Below are positions 17,220 through 25,217 of a stretch of DNA of 64,000 nucleotides, in pieces (position 1 is the first letter of the stretch; the number at the start of each line of letters is the position of its first letter). Both the position numbers and the translations under genes were made by a program. The DNA comes from Niastella sp. OAS944 (GTDB lineage Bacteria; Bacteroidota; Bacteroidia; Chitinophagales; Chitinophagaceae). The notes under the pieces are model-generated. The model saw only the letters and a program-made list of their open reading frames with translations. It searched no databases and was not told the origin of the DNA. The stretch is from contig JANUBW010000002.1 of the NCBI GenBank assembly GCA_024809215.1, positions 744,001 through 808,000 of the forward strand. Reading direction: 5' to 3'.

Positions 17220-17630
17220 TTAAACTAAAGAAGCATCCAAAGTAATTTCAGCATTCAATACTTTACTAACAGGGCAGTTAGCTTTAGCATCATCAGCAGC
17301 TTCTTTGAATTTTTCTGCGCTGATACCAGGGATGCTTGCTTTCAGCACCAGGTGAGAACTTGTAATGGCTCCATTATCCAGGGTAACGGTAGATGTTACA
17401 TCAAGTGATTCGGGAGTAAAGCCTGCACCGCCCAATACAAAGCTCAGCTTCATGGCAAAACAGCCAGCGTGAGCAGCAGCGATCAACTCTTCGGGGTTGG
17501 TTCCAACGCCTTCTTCAAAACGTGATTTGTACGAATACTGCGTTTTGTTCAATGTAGTGCTTTGTGACGTCAAATGTCCTGATCCATCTTTTCCTGAGCC
17601 GTTCCAAACGGCAGTAGCTGTACGTTTCAT
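17220..17630 (-). CDS. osmC: OsmC family peroxiredoxin
   Basis: A 136-residue protein of the OsmC/Ohr superfamily, in the OsmC subgroup by its opening KRTATAVWNGSGKDGSG and the segment VGTNPEELIAAAHAGCFAM, which holds the peroxidatic Cys. The resolving Cys lies in AKANCPVSKVLN. Such proteins reduce organic hydroperoxides in the cytoplasm. Length and motif spacing are normal. It is divergent from csaA with only 36 bases between the two starts, so the two promoters must overlap or lie within the genes. Confidence 0.94.
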   Translation of the reverse strand: MKRTATAVWNGSGKDGSGHLTSQSTTLNKTQYSYKSRFEEGVGTNPEELIAAAHAGCFAMKLSFVLGGAGFTPESLDVTSTVTLDNGAITSSHLVLKASIPGISAEKFKEAADDAKANCPVSKVLNAEITLDASLV

Positions 17631-17642
17631 GTAATTGTAATT

Positions 17643-17650
17643 TATTTTTG
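17643..17650 (+). promoter_or_regulatory. Putative -7 promoter box of csaA
   Basis: TATTTTTG fits the Bacteroidota -7 consensus TAnnTTTG and lies 16 bases before the csaA start codon. No clear TTTG -33 element is seen at the right distance. Confidence 0.45.
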
Positions 17651-17666
17651 AAAAAAATTAAGAGCA

Positions 17667-17999
17667 ATGCACATCTCCTGGGATGATTTCGCAAAAATAG
17701 ATATCCGGGTCGGAACAATCACGGAAGTTAATGATTTTCCTAAAGCTAAAAATCCGGCATACCAAATCGCCATCGATTTTGGTGAATTAGGCATCAAAAG
17801 ATCATCGGCTCAAATAACCGGTTTATACGATAAAAGTTCGTTAGTAGGCAAACAGGTTATTGCCGTTGTTAACTTTCCGCCTAAACAGATAGCTAATTTT
17901 TTCAGCGAATGCCTGGTGCTGGGCGTTTACACTGATAAAAAAGAGGTAGTTTTACTTGCCCCCGACCGGCCGGTTGAAAATGGCTGGAAAATAGGCTGA
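17667..17999 (+). CDS. csaA: CsaA-like tRNA-binding domain protein
   Basis: A 110-residue single-domain protein of the EMAP-II/tRNA-binding OB fold. Characteristic segments are DFAKIDIRVGTITEVNDFP, NPAYQIAIDFGELGIKRSSA and GKQVIAVVNFPPKQIANFFS followed by SECLVLGV. In B. subtilis CsaA was described as a secretion-associated chaperone and binds tRNA; homologues are widespread stand-alone domains. The protein is full length. It begins a run of plus-strand genes (csaA, ogt, macro-domain, oxidoreductases). Confidence 0.92.
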   Translation: MHISWDDFAKIDIRVGTITEVNDFPKAKNPAYQIAIDFGELGIKRSSAQITGLYDKSSLVGKQVIAVVNFPPKQIANFFSECLVLGVYTDKKEVVLLAPDRPVENGWKIG

Positions 18000-18082
18000 T
18001 CATTTTACAAATTCTTAATATAGGACCAAAGGCATATGGTGGTACAACGATTGTATATATAACCATATGCTGAAGCCAGGTC

Positions 18083-18583
18083 ATGCAGGACGCGTTTATT
18101 ACATATTACCAGTCGCCTGTAGGATTACTTCAGATTGCAGGTACAGGCCAGTTTATCAGTGAAGTATTGTTCATCGATGAACCGGAGAAAATTACTAATA
18201 AGACCGATGGTAATTTACCCCCCATGGCTATACAGGCGGTTGAACAGCTGATAGAGTATTTTCATGGCCATCGCCGCATTTTCGAATTGCCCATTTCGCA
18301 GGAAGGCACGCCTTTTCAGCAAAAGGTTTGGAGCGAGTTGATGAACATTCCCTTTGGCAAAACAATCAGCTACCTCGAACTAAGCCACCGGCTGGGTGAT
18401 CCGAAAGTGATAAGAGCTGCAGCAGCTGCCAATGGCCGCAACAATGTAGCCATTATTGTTCCCTGCCACCGGGTAATAGGAGCCAACAGCCAGCTTGTAG
18501 GTTATGCCGGCGGACTGCCTCGCAAAAAATGGTTACTGCAACACGAGAACAAAATTGCGCATGGTGTACAAACCTTATTTTAA
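18083..18583 (+). CDS. ogt: Methylated-DNA--protein-cysteine methyltransferase
   Basis: A 166-residue suicide DNA-repair protein that removes O6-alkyl groups from guanine. The active-site cysteine lies in IIVPCHRVIGA, and the helix-turn-helix region includes PFGKTISYLELSHRLGDPK followed by VIRAAAAANGRN. The C-terminal YAGGLPRKKWLLQHE is typical. The N-terminal domain is short, as in Ogt-type enzymes; there is no Ada or AraC domain. Cytoplasmic, one use per molecule. Confidence 0.95.
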   Translation: MQDAFITYYQSPVGLLQIAGTGQFISEVLFIDEPEKITNKTDGNLPPMAIQAVEQLIEYFHGHRRIFELPISQEGTPFQQKVWSELMNIPFGKTISYLELSHRLGDPKVIRAAAAANGRNNVAIIVPCHRVIGANSQLVGYAGGLPRKKWLLQHENKIAHGVQTLF

Positions 18584-18588
18584 AAGCA

Positions 18589-18745
18589 CCAAAAGCCAAG
18601 CACCAAGATCCAAATAAATCCCAAAATCCAAACGCCAAATTCCAATCCTCGGGGTACGAATTGAGATTTGGAATTTATTTGGTTCTTGAGATTTATAATT
18701 TGAGTTTTATTTTTTGGTTCTTGTGATTTGTAATTTGAGATTTTA
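18589..18745. repeat. Long imperfect inverted repeat of degenerate words
   Basis: The left arm (about 18589-18648) has words like CCAAGCACCAAGATCC and CCAAATTCC. The right arm (about 18660-18745) has GAGATTTGGAATTTATTTGG and TTCTTGTGATTTGTAATTTG. It starts 6 bases after the ogt stop codon and shares its vocabulary with 1992-2180 and 56947-57275. Confidence 0.75.
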
Positions 18746-18748
18746 ACT

Positions 18749-19255
18749 ATGATTTCTTTAATAAAAGGTGACATAACAAAAATAAAAGCCGACGCAATTG
18801 TCAATGCCGCAAATTCAAGCCTCCTTGGTGGCGGCGGGGTTGATGGCGCAATACATCGTGCAGGCGGCCCGGCCATATTGGATGAATGCCGCGCCATACG
18901 TGCCAAACAGGGTGGTTGTGCAACCGGCGAGGCCGTGATAACAACGGGCGGATCACTTCCCGCAAAATATGTTATACATACTGTAGGCCCGGTTTGGAAT
19001 GGTGGTAACAAGGGAGAACGGGAACTGCTGGCCAATTGTTATCGTAATTCATTACAACTGGCAGTAGCAAATGGAGTTAAAACCATTGCCTTCCCTAATA
19101 TCAGTACCGGCATTTATCATTTTCCTAAACAGGAGGCCGCCCAAATTGCCATTGAAACAGTGCAACGGTTTATAGCAAACGATAATAGCCTGAGCGAGAT
19201 ATTTTTTGTGTGTTTCGATGATGAGAATTTCACTCTGTATAAAACAAATTTATAG
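18749..19255 (+). CDS. ymdB: Macro-domain O-acetyl-ADP-ribose deacetylase
   Basis: A 168-residue single macro domain of the YmdB/MacroD type. The signature is complete: [19 protein letters not shown], then [14 protein letters not shown] with the catalytic-loop Gly and Asp, HTVGPVW, and [17 protein letters not shown]. These enzymes hydrolyse O-acetyl-ADP-ribose and remove mono-ADP-ribose from acidic residues. YmdB in E. coli also modulates RNase III, a role not inferable here. It is separated from the next gene by only 9 bases, suggesting co-transcription. Confidence 0.93.
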   Translation: MISLIKGDITKIKADAIVNAANSSLLGGGGVDGAIHRAGGPAILDECRAIRAKQGGCATGEAVITTGGSLPAKYVIHTVGPVWNGGNKGERELLANCYRNSLQLAVANGVKTIAFPNISTGIYHFPKQEAAQIAIETVQRFIANDNSLSEIFFVCFDDENFTLYKTNL

Positions 19256-19264
19256 TAATAATAT

Positions 19265-20266
19265 ATGCCATTTAAAGCGCTTTGGGTAACAGAAACCGAG
19301 AATGGAACTTTTGAACGGACAATCGTAGAAAGGTTGATCGATGATCTGCCGGCCGGGGAGATCGTGATCAGGGTGCATTATTCTTCCCTGAATTACAAAG
19401 ACGCGCTTTCGGCCACTGGCAATAAAGGCATAACGCGTGCATTTCCGCATACGCCCGGTATCGATGCGGCCGGTGTGGTTGAAATAAGCCGTAACGAACA
19501 GTTTGCTGTTGGTGATGAAGTACTGGTAACCGGTTACGACCTGGGTATGAACACCTGTGGCGGTTATGGTCAATATATTCGGGTACCGGCCAGCTGGGTG
19601 GTTAAAAAGCCTGAAAGTTTTTCGCTCAAAGAATGTATGGCAATAGGCACAGCCGGGTTTACTGCCGCCAATGCGCTTTATAAAATGGAGCTGATGCGTA
19701 TGCGCCCCGATGCCGGACCCATTGTTGTTACCGGCGCCACCGGTGGAGTGGGCAGCATGGCCATTTCTATTTTAGCTAAAGCAGGTTATGAAGTGATTGC
19801 AATAAGCGGCAAATCGAATGCACAGGAATATGTACAACACCTGGGCGCCGCCCGGTTAGAGACCAGGGAGTTTGTGAACGATACATCGAAAAAATCATTA
19901 TTAAAACCCCAATGGGCAGGCGCTATTGATACCGTTGGTGGAAACACGTTAGTTACCCTACTGAAAGGCTGCCAGCCCGAAGGTTGTGTGGTTTGCACCG
20001 GCCTGGTGGCATCACCTAAACTCGATGCTACAGTTTATCCCTTTATTTTGAATGGCGTTAATTTACTGGGCGTAGGCTCTGCCGGAACACCCATGGAAGT
20101 ACGTGTTACCATTTGGGAAAAACTGGCAACCGAATGGAATATAAAAGATAAAATACCCGCCATTGCCAAAGAAGTTACCCTCGATGAATTAAACAATACT
20201 TACTTCGATAATATACTACAGGGAAAAATTATGGGCCGTATAGTGGTGAACTTAAACAACCTGTAA
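19265..20266 (+). CDS. yhdH: YhdH/YhfP family quinone oxidoreductase (acrylyl-CoA reductase type)
   Basis: A 333-residue zinc-independent medium-chain dehydrogenase/reductase. Segments VIRVHYSSLNYKDALSATGN, TPGIDAAGVVEIS and VTGATGGVGSMAISILAKAG (NADPH-binding Gly motif) identify the YhdH/YhfP group, whose best studied members reduce acrylyl-CoA or quinones with NADPH. Length is standard. It sits 9 bases after the macro-domain gene and 2 bases before the ferredoxin reductase gene, so all three probably form an operon. Confidence 0.93.
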   Translation: MPFKALWVTETENGTFERTIVERLIDDLPAGEIVIRVHYSSLNYKDALSATGNKGITRAFPHTPGIDAAGVVEISRNEQFAVGDEVLVTGYDLGMNTCGGYGQYIRVPASWVVKKPESFSLKECMAIGTAGFTAANALYKMELMRMRPDAGPIVVTGATGGVGSMAISILAKAGYEVIAISGKSNAQEYVQHLGAARLETREFVNDTSKKSLLKPQWAGAIDTVGGNTLVTLLKGCQPEGCVVCTGLVASPKLDATVYPFILNGVNLLGVGSAGTPMEVRVTIWEKLATEWNIKDKIPAIAKEVTLDELNNTYFDNILQGKIMGRIVVNLNNL

Positions 20267-20268
20267 CA

Positions 20269-21303
20269 ATGGAATTGATGCAATGGAAAGTGATACAGGT
20301 GATACCCGAAACACCTATTACGGTAAGTTATGTTCTCGAAGAAGTAAATGGCCAACCGGTAACCTGGGATGCCGGCCAGTCAATTACCTTATTGTTCTTT
20401 CATCATGGGCACGAAATACGCCGCTCCTACTCTATTTGTACGGCCCCCGGTATTGATAAACACGTAGCCATAACCGTAAAAAAGAAAGTCAACGGGGAGA
20501 TCTCACGTTATATACTAAGTAACTGGCAACGGGGAACTATAGTGACCAGCCTGCCCCCGGCCGGCCGTTTTATTATCGAAACTGGACCTGCTCAAAAGCG
20601 ACATATTTGGTTTATTGCAGCCGGCAGCGGCATAACGCCTGTTCTTGCCTTAATAAAAAAACTGCTTTGTAACGAACCAGAAAGTCATATTACGCTCATC
20701 TATCAAAATCACGATGAACGTAGTATCATTTTCAACAAGGTATTACAGGAGCTGGCAATACAGCACGCACATCGCTTTAACCGCATCGATCTGTTAAGCA
20801 ATCCCATTGACCCCGATACCAAACCGGCAAGGCTTAACAACTGGTTGTTGGAACAATTGGTAAACGCCAATAACAGGCCTCCCATTCCCAGTTTGTTTTA
20901 TACCTGCGGGCCCGAACCATTTATGCGCATGGTACAGTTCACTTTAAAAGTAATGGGCTTTCGGGAAGAACAATTACGAAAAGAACATTTTGTTATTGAA
21001 CCAATTCGTAAACCGGCATTTACCATGCCCTCTACTCCGTTTACGGTGGTATTGCATTATGCACAACAAACGCATCAGTTTACAGCTGCCTGGCCCGATA
21101 CCATTTTACAGGCAGCGCAAAAGAATGGCATCACACTCCCCTATAGTTGTAATACGGGCCGATGCGCCACCTGCGCGGCCCATTGTCGTAAAGGCTCGGT
21201 AACTATGAGCAATAATGAAGTGCTTACCGATACCGACCTGCAGGTAGGACTTGTACTTACCTGTACCGGTTATGCAGCCTCGGATCTTGAACTGGAAGTA
21301 TAA
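20269..21303 (+). CDS. Flavin/2Fe-2S ferredoxin-reductase-like oxidoreductase (PaaE/Hcr type)
   Basis: A 344-residue fusion. Residues 1-100 form the FAD-binding barrel (RRSYSICTAP is the RxYS flavin motif). About 105-235 is the NAD(P)-binding domain (FIAAGSGITPVLALIKKL, YTCGPEPFM). The C-terminal 85 residues are a plant-type 2Fe-2S ferredoxin with CNTGRCATCAAHC (Cys-x4-Cys-x2-Cys) and a fourth Cys in LTCTGYA. The domain order is that of PaaE, the phenylacetyl-CoA epoxidase reductase, and of hybrid-cluster-protein reductases. No paa genes are near, so the electron acceptor is unknown; coupling to the adjacent YhdH-type enzyme is possible but unproven. Confidence 0.9.
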   Translation: MELMQWKVIQVIPETPITVSYVLEEVNGQPVTWDAGQSITLLFFHHGHEIRRSYSICTAPGIDKHVAITVKKKVNGEISRYILSNWQRGTIVTSLPPAGRFIIETGPAQKRHIWFIAAGSGITPVLALIKKLLCNEPESHITLIYQNHDERSIIFNKVLQELAIQHAHRFNRIDLLSNPIDPDTKPARLNNWLLEQLVNANNRPPIPSLFYTCGPEPFMRMVQFTLKVMGFREEQLRKEHFVIEPIRKPAFTMPSTPFTVVLHYAQQTHQFTAAWPDTILQAAQKNGITLPYSCNTGRCATCAAHCRKGSVTMSNNEVLTDTDLQVGLVLTCTGYAASDLELEV

Positions 21304-21903
21304 TTAAACATAACTTTTGCGCGAACGGTCAAGCGCAACCGGGTGGTTGTTTTCACCAAAAAGATCGAGCACGGCGTTTACACCCTGCTCTTTTTTAAGT
21401 GCATATTCTGCATCGGTAAGAAAAGTGAGCCACAGTAAACCAACATCCTCCCCTTGTACCTGAAATACAGGTTCATTGTCGGACTTCACTATAGATGTTA
21501 AAGTAAGTAAAGTGGTAAGTTCAGAGCCTTTAAAAACAGGCTCGTCCATATGAATGGTATGGCCCCAGCCAAGGAATGTTTGCGGTTCCTGCAAAAAAGG
21601 CAAACAACCGGCCCAGCATAACCAGTTGGCAACATCATCGAGCTGCGTTTCGTTTGCATCAACATAGGTTATCATTTCAGCTCTTGGCGTATCGGTATCT
21701 TCGGCCCGATCGTCCATAACCATGTGGGTAAGGCTCATACCAAAGGTGGCAAGTGTACCCCAGGGCCGCCCGGTTTTTTCTGCTGAAAAATAAGCACAAC
21801 CTACCTGCGGTGCTTCGTCACTGGGGTCCCAAAGTAGTGTGGGTGCAGCTCCAAAATGACGGGTAAACGATTTGAGTATATTGGTATGGGCTTCAGTTTT
21901 CAT
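21304..21903 (-). CDS. Suppressor-of-fused (SUFU) domain protein
   Basis: A 199-residue SUFU-domain protein. Segments such as GRPWGTLATFGMSLTHMVM, WLCWAGCLPFLQEPQTFLGW, VFKGSELTTLLTL and VGLLWLTFLTDAEYALKKEQG match the bacterial SUFU family, many members of which are immunity proteins of contact-dependent or polymorphic toxins. No toxin gene is adjacent here. Its start overlaps the end of the cytidine deaminase gene by 4 bases, so the two are probably translationally coupled. It converges head-on with the ferredoxin reductase gene, with no space between the stops. Confidence 0.85.
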   Translation of the reverse strand: MKTEAHTNILKSFTRHFGAAPTLLWDPSDEAPQVGCAYFSAEKTGRPWGTLATFGMSLTHMVMDDRAEDTDTPRAEMITYVDANETQLDDVANWLCWAGCLPFLQEPQTFLGWGHTIHMDEPVFKGSELTTLLTLTSIVKSDNEPVFQVQGEDVGLLWLTFLTDAEYALKKEQGVNAVLDLFGENNHPVALDRSRKSYV

Positions 21904-22385
21904 TTCAACTCTTCACTGGTGAATGCTAAAGGTAACAATGAGCTGGCCTTAGGAATTATATAAACTTTTCCTTCCATACCACCCAATATTAACCGAATAG
22001 GATGTTTAACCCGGCCTTCATACTCCTGCAACGATTGGCGGCAAATACCACATGGCGAAATAGGATGATCGCTGCCCCCGGTGTCGGCCTGGTAACTTAT
22101 TGCCATCGATTCAATGGGCACGTTAGGATATAATGAAGACGCAGAAGCCAGCAAAACCCTTTCCGCACACAAGCCAACGGGAAAAGAAGCGTTCTCCTGG
22201 TTACTGCCGGCCACAATTTCACCATTGGCCAGCTTGGCAACAGCGCCAACATGAAAACCTGAATAAGGCGCATATGCATTTTCCGTTACTTCCCGGGCTT
22301 CATTTAATAACCAGGCATCTTCCTCTGTAAGCTCCTCTATTGAATCGTATATATCAAATGAGAACTTATATTCATCTTTTTTCAT
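21900..22385 (-). CDS. cdd: Cytidine deaminase
   Basis: A 161-residue zinc-dependent cytidine/deoxycytidine deaminase of pyrimidine salvage. The zinc site is complete: NASFPVGLCAERVLLASA supplies the catalytic Glu and first Cys, and PISPCGICRQSLQEYE the PCxxC pair. The N-terminal GFHVGAVAKLANGEIVAGSN is the substrate-binding region. The length is that of the compact tetrameric enzymes, plus about 20 extra N-terminal residues. It is upstream of and overlaps the SUFU gene by 4 bases. Confidence 0.95.
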   Translation of the reverse strand: MKKDEYKFSFDIYDSIEELTEEDAWLLNEAREVTENAYAPYSGFHVGAVAKLANGEIVAGSNQENASFPVGLCAERVLLASASSLYPNVPIESMAISYQADTGGSDHPISPCGICRQSLQEYEGRVKHPIRLILGGMEGKVYIIPKASSLLPLAFTSEELK

Positions 22386-22417
22386 AATGCTTGTTTTGTG
22401 TTAATGCCCTAACCCGA

Positions 22418-22451
22418 CAAAAAATCCTCCCTGCTCATTGCGGGGAGGATT
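22418..22451 (-). terminator. Intrinsic terminator of lepB
   Basis: Read on the minus strand, a 9-bp stem AATCCTCCC / GGGAGGATT with an 11-base loop is followed by six T. It sits 26 bases after the lepB stop codon and separates lepB from cdd. Confidence 0.85.
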
Positions 22452-22476
22452 ATTAAAGATAACGAATTATGTCCTA

Positions 22477-24066
22477 TTAATGTATTGTCCTGAACATGCG
22501 GCCCCAGCGAACACCTTTTTCCCAGCTCATCCATATCAACCAGGCCTCACCTACTACGTGATCTTCGGGTACAAAACCCCAAAAACGGCTGTCCTGTGAA
22601 CGGTGACGGTTATCACCCATCATCCAGTAGTAGTCCATTTTAAAGGTATATGTAGTGGTTTCTTTACCGTTGATGAAAATTTTACCATCGCGGTCTTCCC
22701 AATCATTATTCTCATATACCCTGATGGCACGTTTATAACAGGCCACATTTTTAGGGGTCAGCTGAATGGTAACGCCTTTTTTCGGGATCCATAATGGACC
22801 GAAGTTGTCAACGCTCCAAAGGATATTAGCAGTATCACGTGGGAAAATACGGGGGTCGCCCACACCTTCAACCCGGCGGGTTACAGAGGTAACACCGTCC
22901 ATCTTTTTCACAATAGAAACTTCAGCCTCCGTAAGATTGATGCCATAGCTATTTACACCATTTGTATTAAAATCAGGTGCACTGTTTGGTTCAGAAGTTA
23001 AGCGAATGCCGGCTGCACGCAGGTCTTCTTCTGTCAACATCTTACCATTGGCAACCGTTACTGTATACTCAGCAGCAGAAGTTGGTGAAATATAAGCCTT
23101 CTGACTATTTACATATAAATAACCATCAATAATTTGAATGGTATCGCCTGCAATGGCCACACAACGTTTAATATAGTTCTCGCGTTTGTCAACCGGACGG
23201 GTAACCACCGTAAAATCGGCCCAAACAATTTCGCGGGCTTTTTCTTTGGCCACCGCCCTTAATTGTGCCTCATTTGGTATTTGTGATTTCAGCATATTGT
23301 ACTGAACCATTTCTTCCTGTAACAACATATCATAATATGGGTCTTGCGAATCGCGCTCCTTGGTAAGCGTATCGCCTGCAGGGAAGTTGAATACCACAAC
23401 ATCATTACGCTTAACCGGGCTGGCAAACCAGCGCGTATAAGGCAAATGAATTATTTCAGTATATGATTTTGAATTGGTAATAGGCAATGTGTGATGCACA
23501 AACGGAATGGCCAGCGGGGTATTGGGAATACGTGGACCGTAGCTCAGTTTGCTTACAAACAGGAAATCGTTCACCAGCAGCGTTTTTTCCATAGAACCGG
23601 TGGGAATGGTATAGGCCTCAAAAACAAAAACACGAATAAGGGTAGCCGCCACAACAGCAAACACCCCGGCATCGATCCATTCGCGAACGGTGGTTTTCTT
23701 ATGGTTCTTTACTGCATCGGTACCCAGGAACTTTATTTTTTTATCGCTTGCTAAATAGGGAAAATACACAACCGATAAAAGAGCTGCGCCCACATGATCG
23801 AGAAAACGGAACCTTCCGAACAATTTTACAAACTCAACCAGCAACCAAATGCTGATAAACCAACCGGCAACGGGTATAAATTGCCAGAAAAACCAGTGTT
23901 TTCTAATTTTGGCAACCTTTACGATCTCCCAGGTGTTATAGAACGGCACCCAGGCTTTCCAGGACGGTATTCCGGCTTTTTCAAATAATTTTGAAAGTCC
24001 AAAGGCAGGCAATTCGAGAATAAGTAAGGATATCAATATTATAATCAACAGATCGTGTAAACTCAT
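22477..24066 (-). CDS. lepB: Signal peptidase I
   Basis: A 529-residue leader peptidase that cleaves Sec and Tat signal peptides at the outer face of the inner membrane. The N-terminal 110 residues form a separate membrane domain resembling DUF5684 (FEKAGIPSWKAWVPFYNTW), a known addition in Bacteroidota. The peptidase part starts at about 128, with a transmembrane helix and the catalytic Ser158 in TIPTGSMEKTLL and Lys300 in ENYIKRCVAIAGD. The C-terminal box is MMGDNRHRSQDSRFWG. It is longer than E. coli LepB (324 aa) because of the N-terminal domain and a long insertion between the Ser and Lys boxes. Confidence 0.95.
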   Translation of the reverse strand: MSLHDLLIIILISLLILELPAFGLSKLFEKAGIPSWKAWVPFYNTWEIVKVAKIRKHWFFWQFIPVAGWFISIWLLVEFVKLFGRFRFLDHVGAALLSVVYFPYLASDKKIKFLGTDAVKNHKKTTVREWIDAGVFAVVAATLIRVFVFEAYTIPTGSMEKTLLVNDFLFVSKLSYGPRIPNTPLAIPFVHHTLPITNSKSYTEIIHLPYTRWFASPVKRNDVVVFNFPAGDTLTKERDSQDPYYDMLLQEEMVQYNMLKSQIPNEAQLRAVAKEKAREIVWADFTVVTRPVDKRENYIKRCVAIAGDTIQIIDGYLYVNSQKAYISPTSAAEYTVTVANGKMLTEEDLRAAGIRLTSEPNSAPDFNTNGVNSYGINLTEAEVSIVKKMDGVTSVTRRVEGVGDPRIFPRDTANILWSVDNFGPLWIPKKGVTIQLTPKNVACYKRAIRVYENNDWEDRDGKIFINGKETTTYTFKMDYYWMMGDNRHRSQDSRFWGFVPEDHVVGEAWLIWMSWEKGVRWGRMFRTIH

Positions 24067-24095
24067 TATGGGGCTATTTTATAAAAAAATCCGGG

Positions 24096-24103
24096 CAAAA
24101 ATA
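24096..24103 (-). promoter_or_regulatory. Putative -7 promoter box of lepB
   Basis: On the minus strand TATTTTTG fits TAnnTTTG and ends 29 bases before the lepB start codon. A weak TTTC sits 17 bases further upstream. Confidence 0.45.
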
Positions 24104-24244
24104 CCATATTAATTTGCATGGAAACAGGCCAATAACGAACATTTTGCTAAAAAACGTATAATTACAACCTATGGGCATTTTTTGTCAAAAACAGTATTTC
24201 TCCAGTTCCATTAGTTGTAATATCTTACCTTTTGTTACAATACT

Positions 24245-25168
24245 ATGAATCTCTTTTCTATCCGGGATATTGAAAACTTAACAGGCATCAAAGCGCATAC
24301 CCTACGTATCTGGGAACAGCGTTACAACCTTTTTTGCCCCAAACGAGGGGAAGGTAACCACCGTTTCTATGATTGTGAGGACCTAAAGCACCTTTTGCGT
24401 ATAGCGTACCTTTATAACCAGGGTCATAAAATTGGCCAAATTGCTTGCTGCTCACCTGAAGAAATGGCCCGGCTGGCATTGGAAATCAAGCCGGATGCCG
24501 ATAATTTCGAAATTTTCATCAATCAGCTTACCGAGGCTTCCATTGAGCTCGACCAGCCCCGCTTTGATAAAATACTGCACAACCTGGTGTTACACGCCGG
24601 TTTTGAAAAAAGCATAGTAAACGTGCTTTTTCCATTTTTAAAGAAAATTGGGGTTTTGTGGCTTACCGGCCAGGTGGTACAGGCACATGCCCATTTTGCC
24701 CGGTCGCTCATCATCAAAAAAATGATGGTGGCCATAGATGGGTTGGAAAAACCTGTTTACAATGGCGGCCGCCGAGTGCTTTTGTTCACCCCGGCAGGCG
24801 ATCACCACGATATACCGGGTGGCGAATGCATGGAATTACCGCTTCTTTTCACGCATTATATGTTAAAAAAAGAAGGCGTACCGGTGATCTATATGGGTAA
24901 GAATGTACCGTTTGAAATGCTGCAATTGATTTGCGCGCAACACCCCTGCACGCAGTTGTATTTTCTTGTAGTGCCAAATTTGAACAAATGCGACATGCAC
25001 GAGTACCTTAAACAGTTCTCCAGCATGTTCCCCGATAAAGAGATCGTTTTTTCGGGCCCCGAAGCCTGCCAGTGCAGTTGCGATTTGAAGAATGTGCGGT
25101 TGTTGAAAACGATCGAAGAGAAAAAAGCTTTTCTGAAAGAAGGGAAGATCGAATTAGTAGCGAGTTAA
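24245..25168 (+). CDS. MerR-family regulator with cobalamin-binding-like domain (CarH/LitR-like)
   Basis: A 307-residue regulator. Residues 1-70 are a MerR winged helix (FSIRDIENLTGIKAHTLRIW, then NHRFYDCEDLKHL). About 85-160 is a helical bundle like that preceding cobalamin domains, and about 175-300 a Rossmann-like B12-binding fold. Light-sensing CarH/LitR proteins use a Trp-x9-Glu-His element; here it is W139-x9-A149-H150. The lower ligand motif DxHxxG is changed to G-D-H-H-D-I-P-G. B12 binding is therefore uncertain; similar Bacteroidota proteins regulate carotenoid or stress genes, but no carotenoid genes are near. It is divergent from lepB. Confidence 0.88.
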   Translation: MNLFSIRDIENLTGIKAHTLRIWEQRYNLFCPKRGEGNHRFYDCEDLKHLLRIAYLYNQGHKIGQIACCSPEEMARLALEIKPDADNFEIFINQLTEASIELDQPRFDKILHNLVLHAGFEKSIVNVLFPFLKKIGVLWLTGQVVQAHAHFARSLIIKKMMVAIDGLEKPVYNGGRRVLLFTPAGDHHDIPGGECMELPLLFTHYMLKKEGVPVIYMGKNVPFEMLQLICAQHPCTQLYFLVVPNLNKCDMHEYLKQFSSMFPDKEIVFSGPEACQCSCDLKNVRLLKTIEEKKAFLKEGKIELVAS

Positions 25169-25202
25169 CAGATTGACGAGTTTACCTTGTCAACCTGTTA
25201 AC
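25164..25202 (+). repeat. Inverted word repeat overlapping a stop codon
   Basis: The arm GTTAACAGATTGACGAG (25164-25180) contains the MerR stop codon. It is answered by CTTGTCAACCTGTTAAC (25186-25202), 15 of 17 positions complementary, with a 5-base loop. Further copies of the word continue to 25219. Confidence 0.75.
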
Positions 25203-25217
25203 TTGTCAACTTGTTAA

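Noticed and set aside
22477-24066. Frameshift or fusion error in lepB because of its length
   Set aside because: The extra N-terminal domain and insertions are normal for Bacteroidota signal peptidases; the catalytic Ser and Lys are in order.
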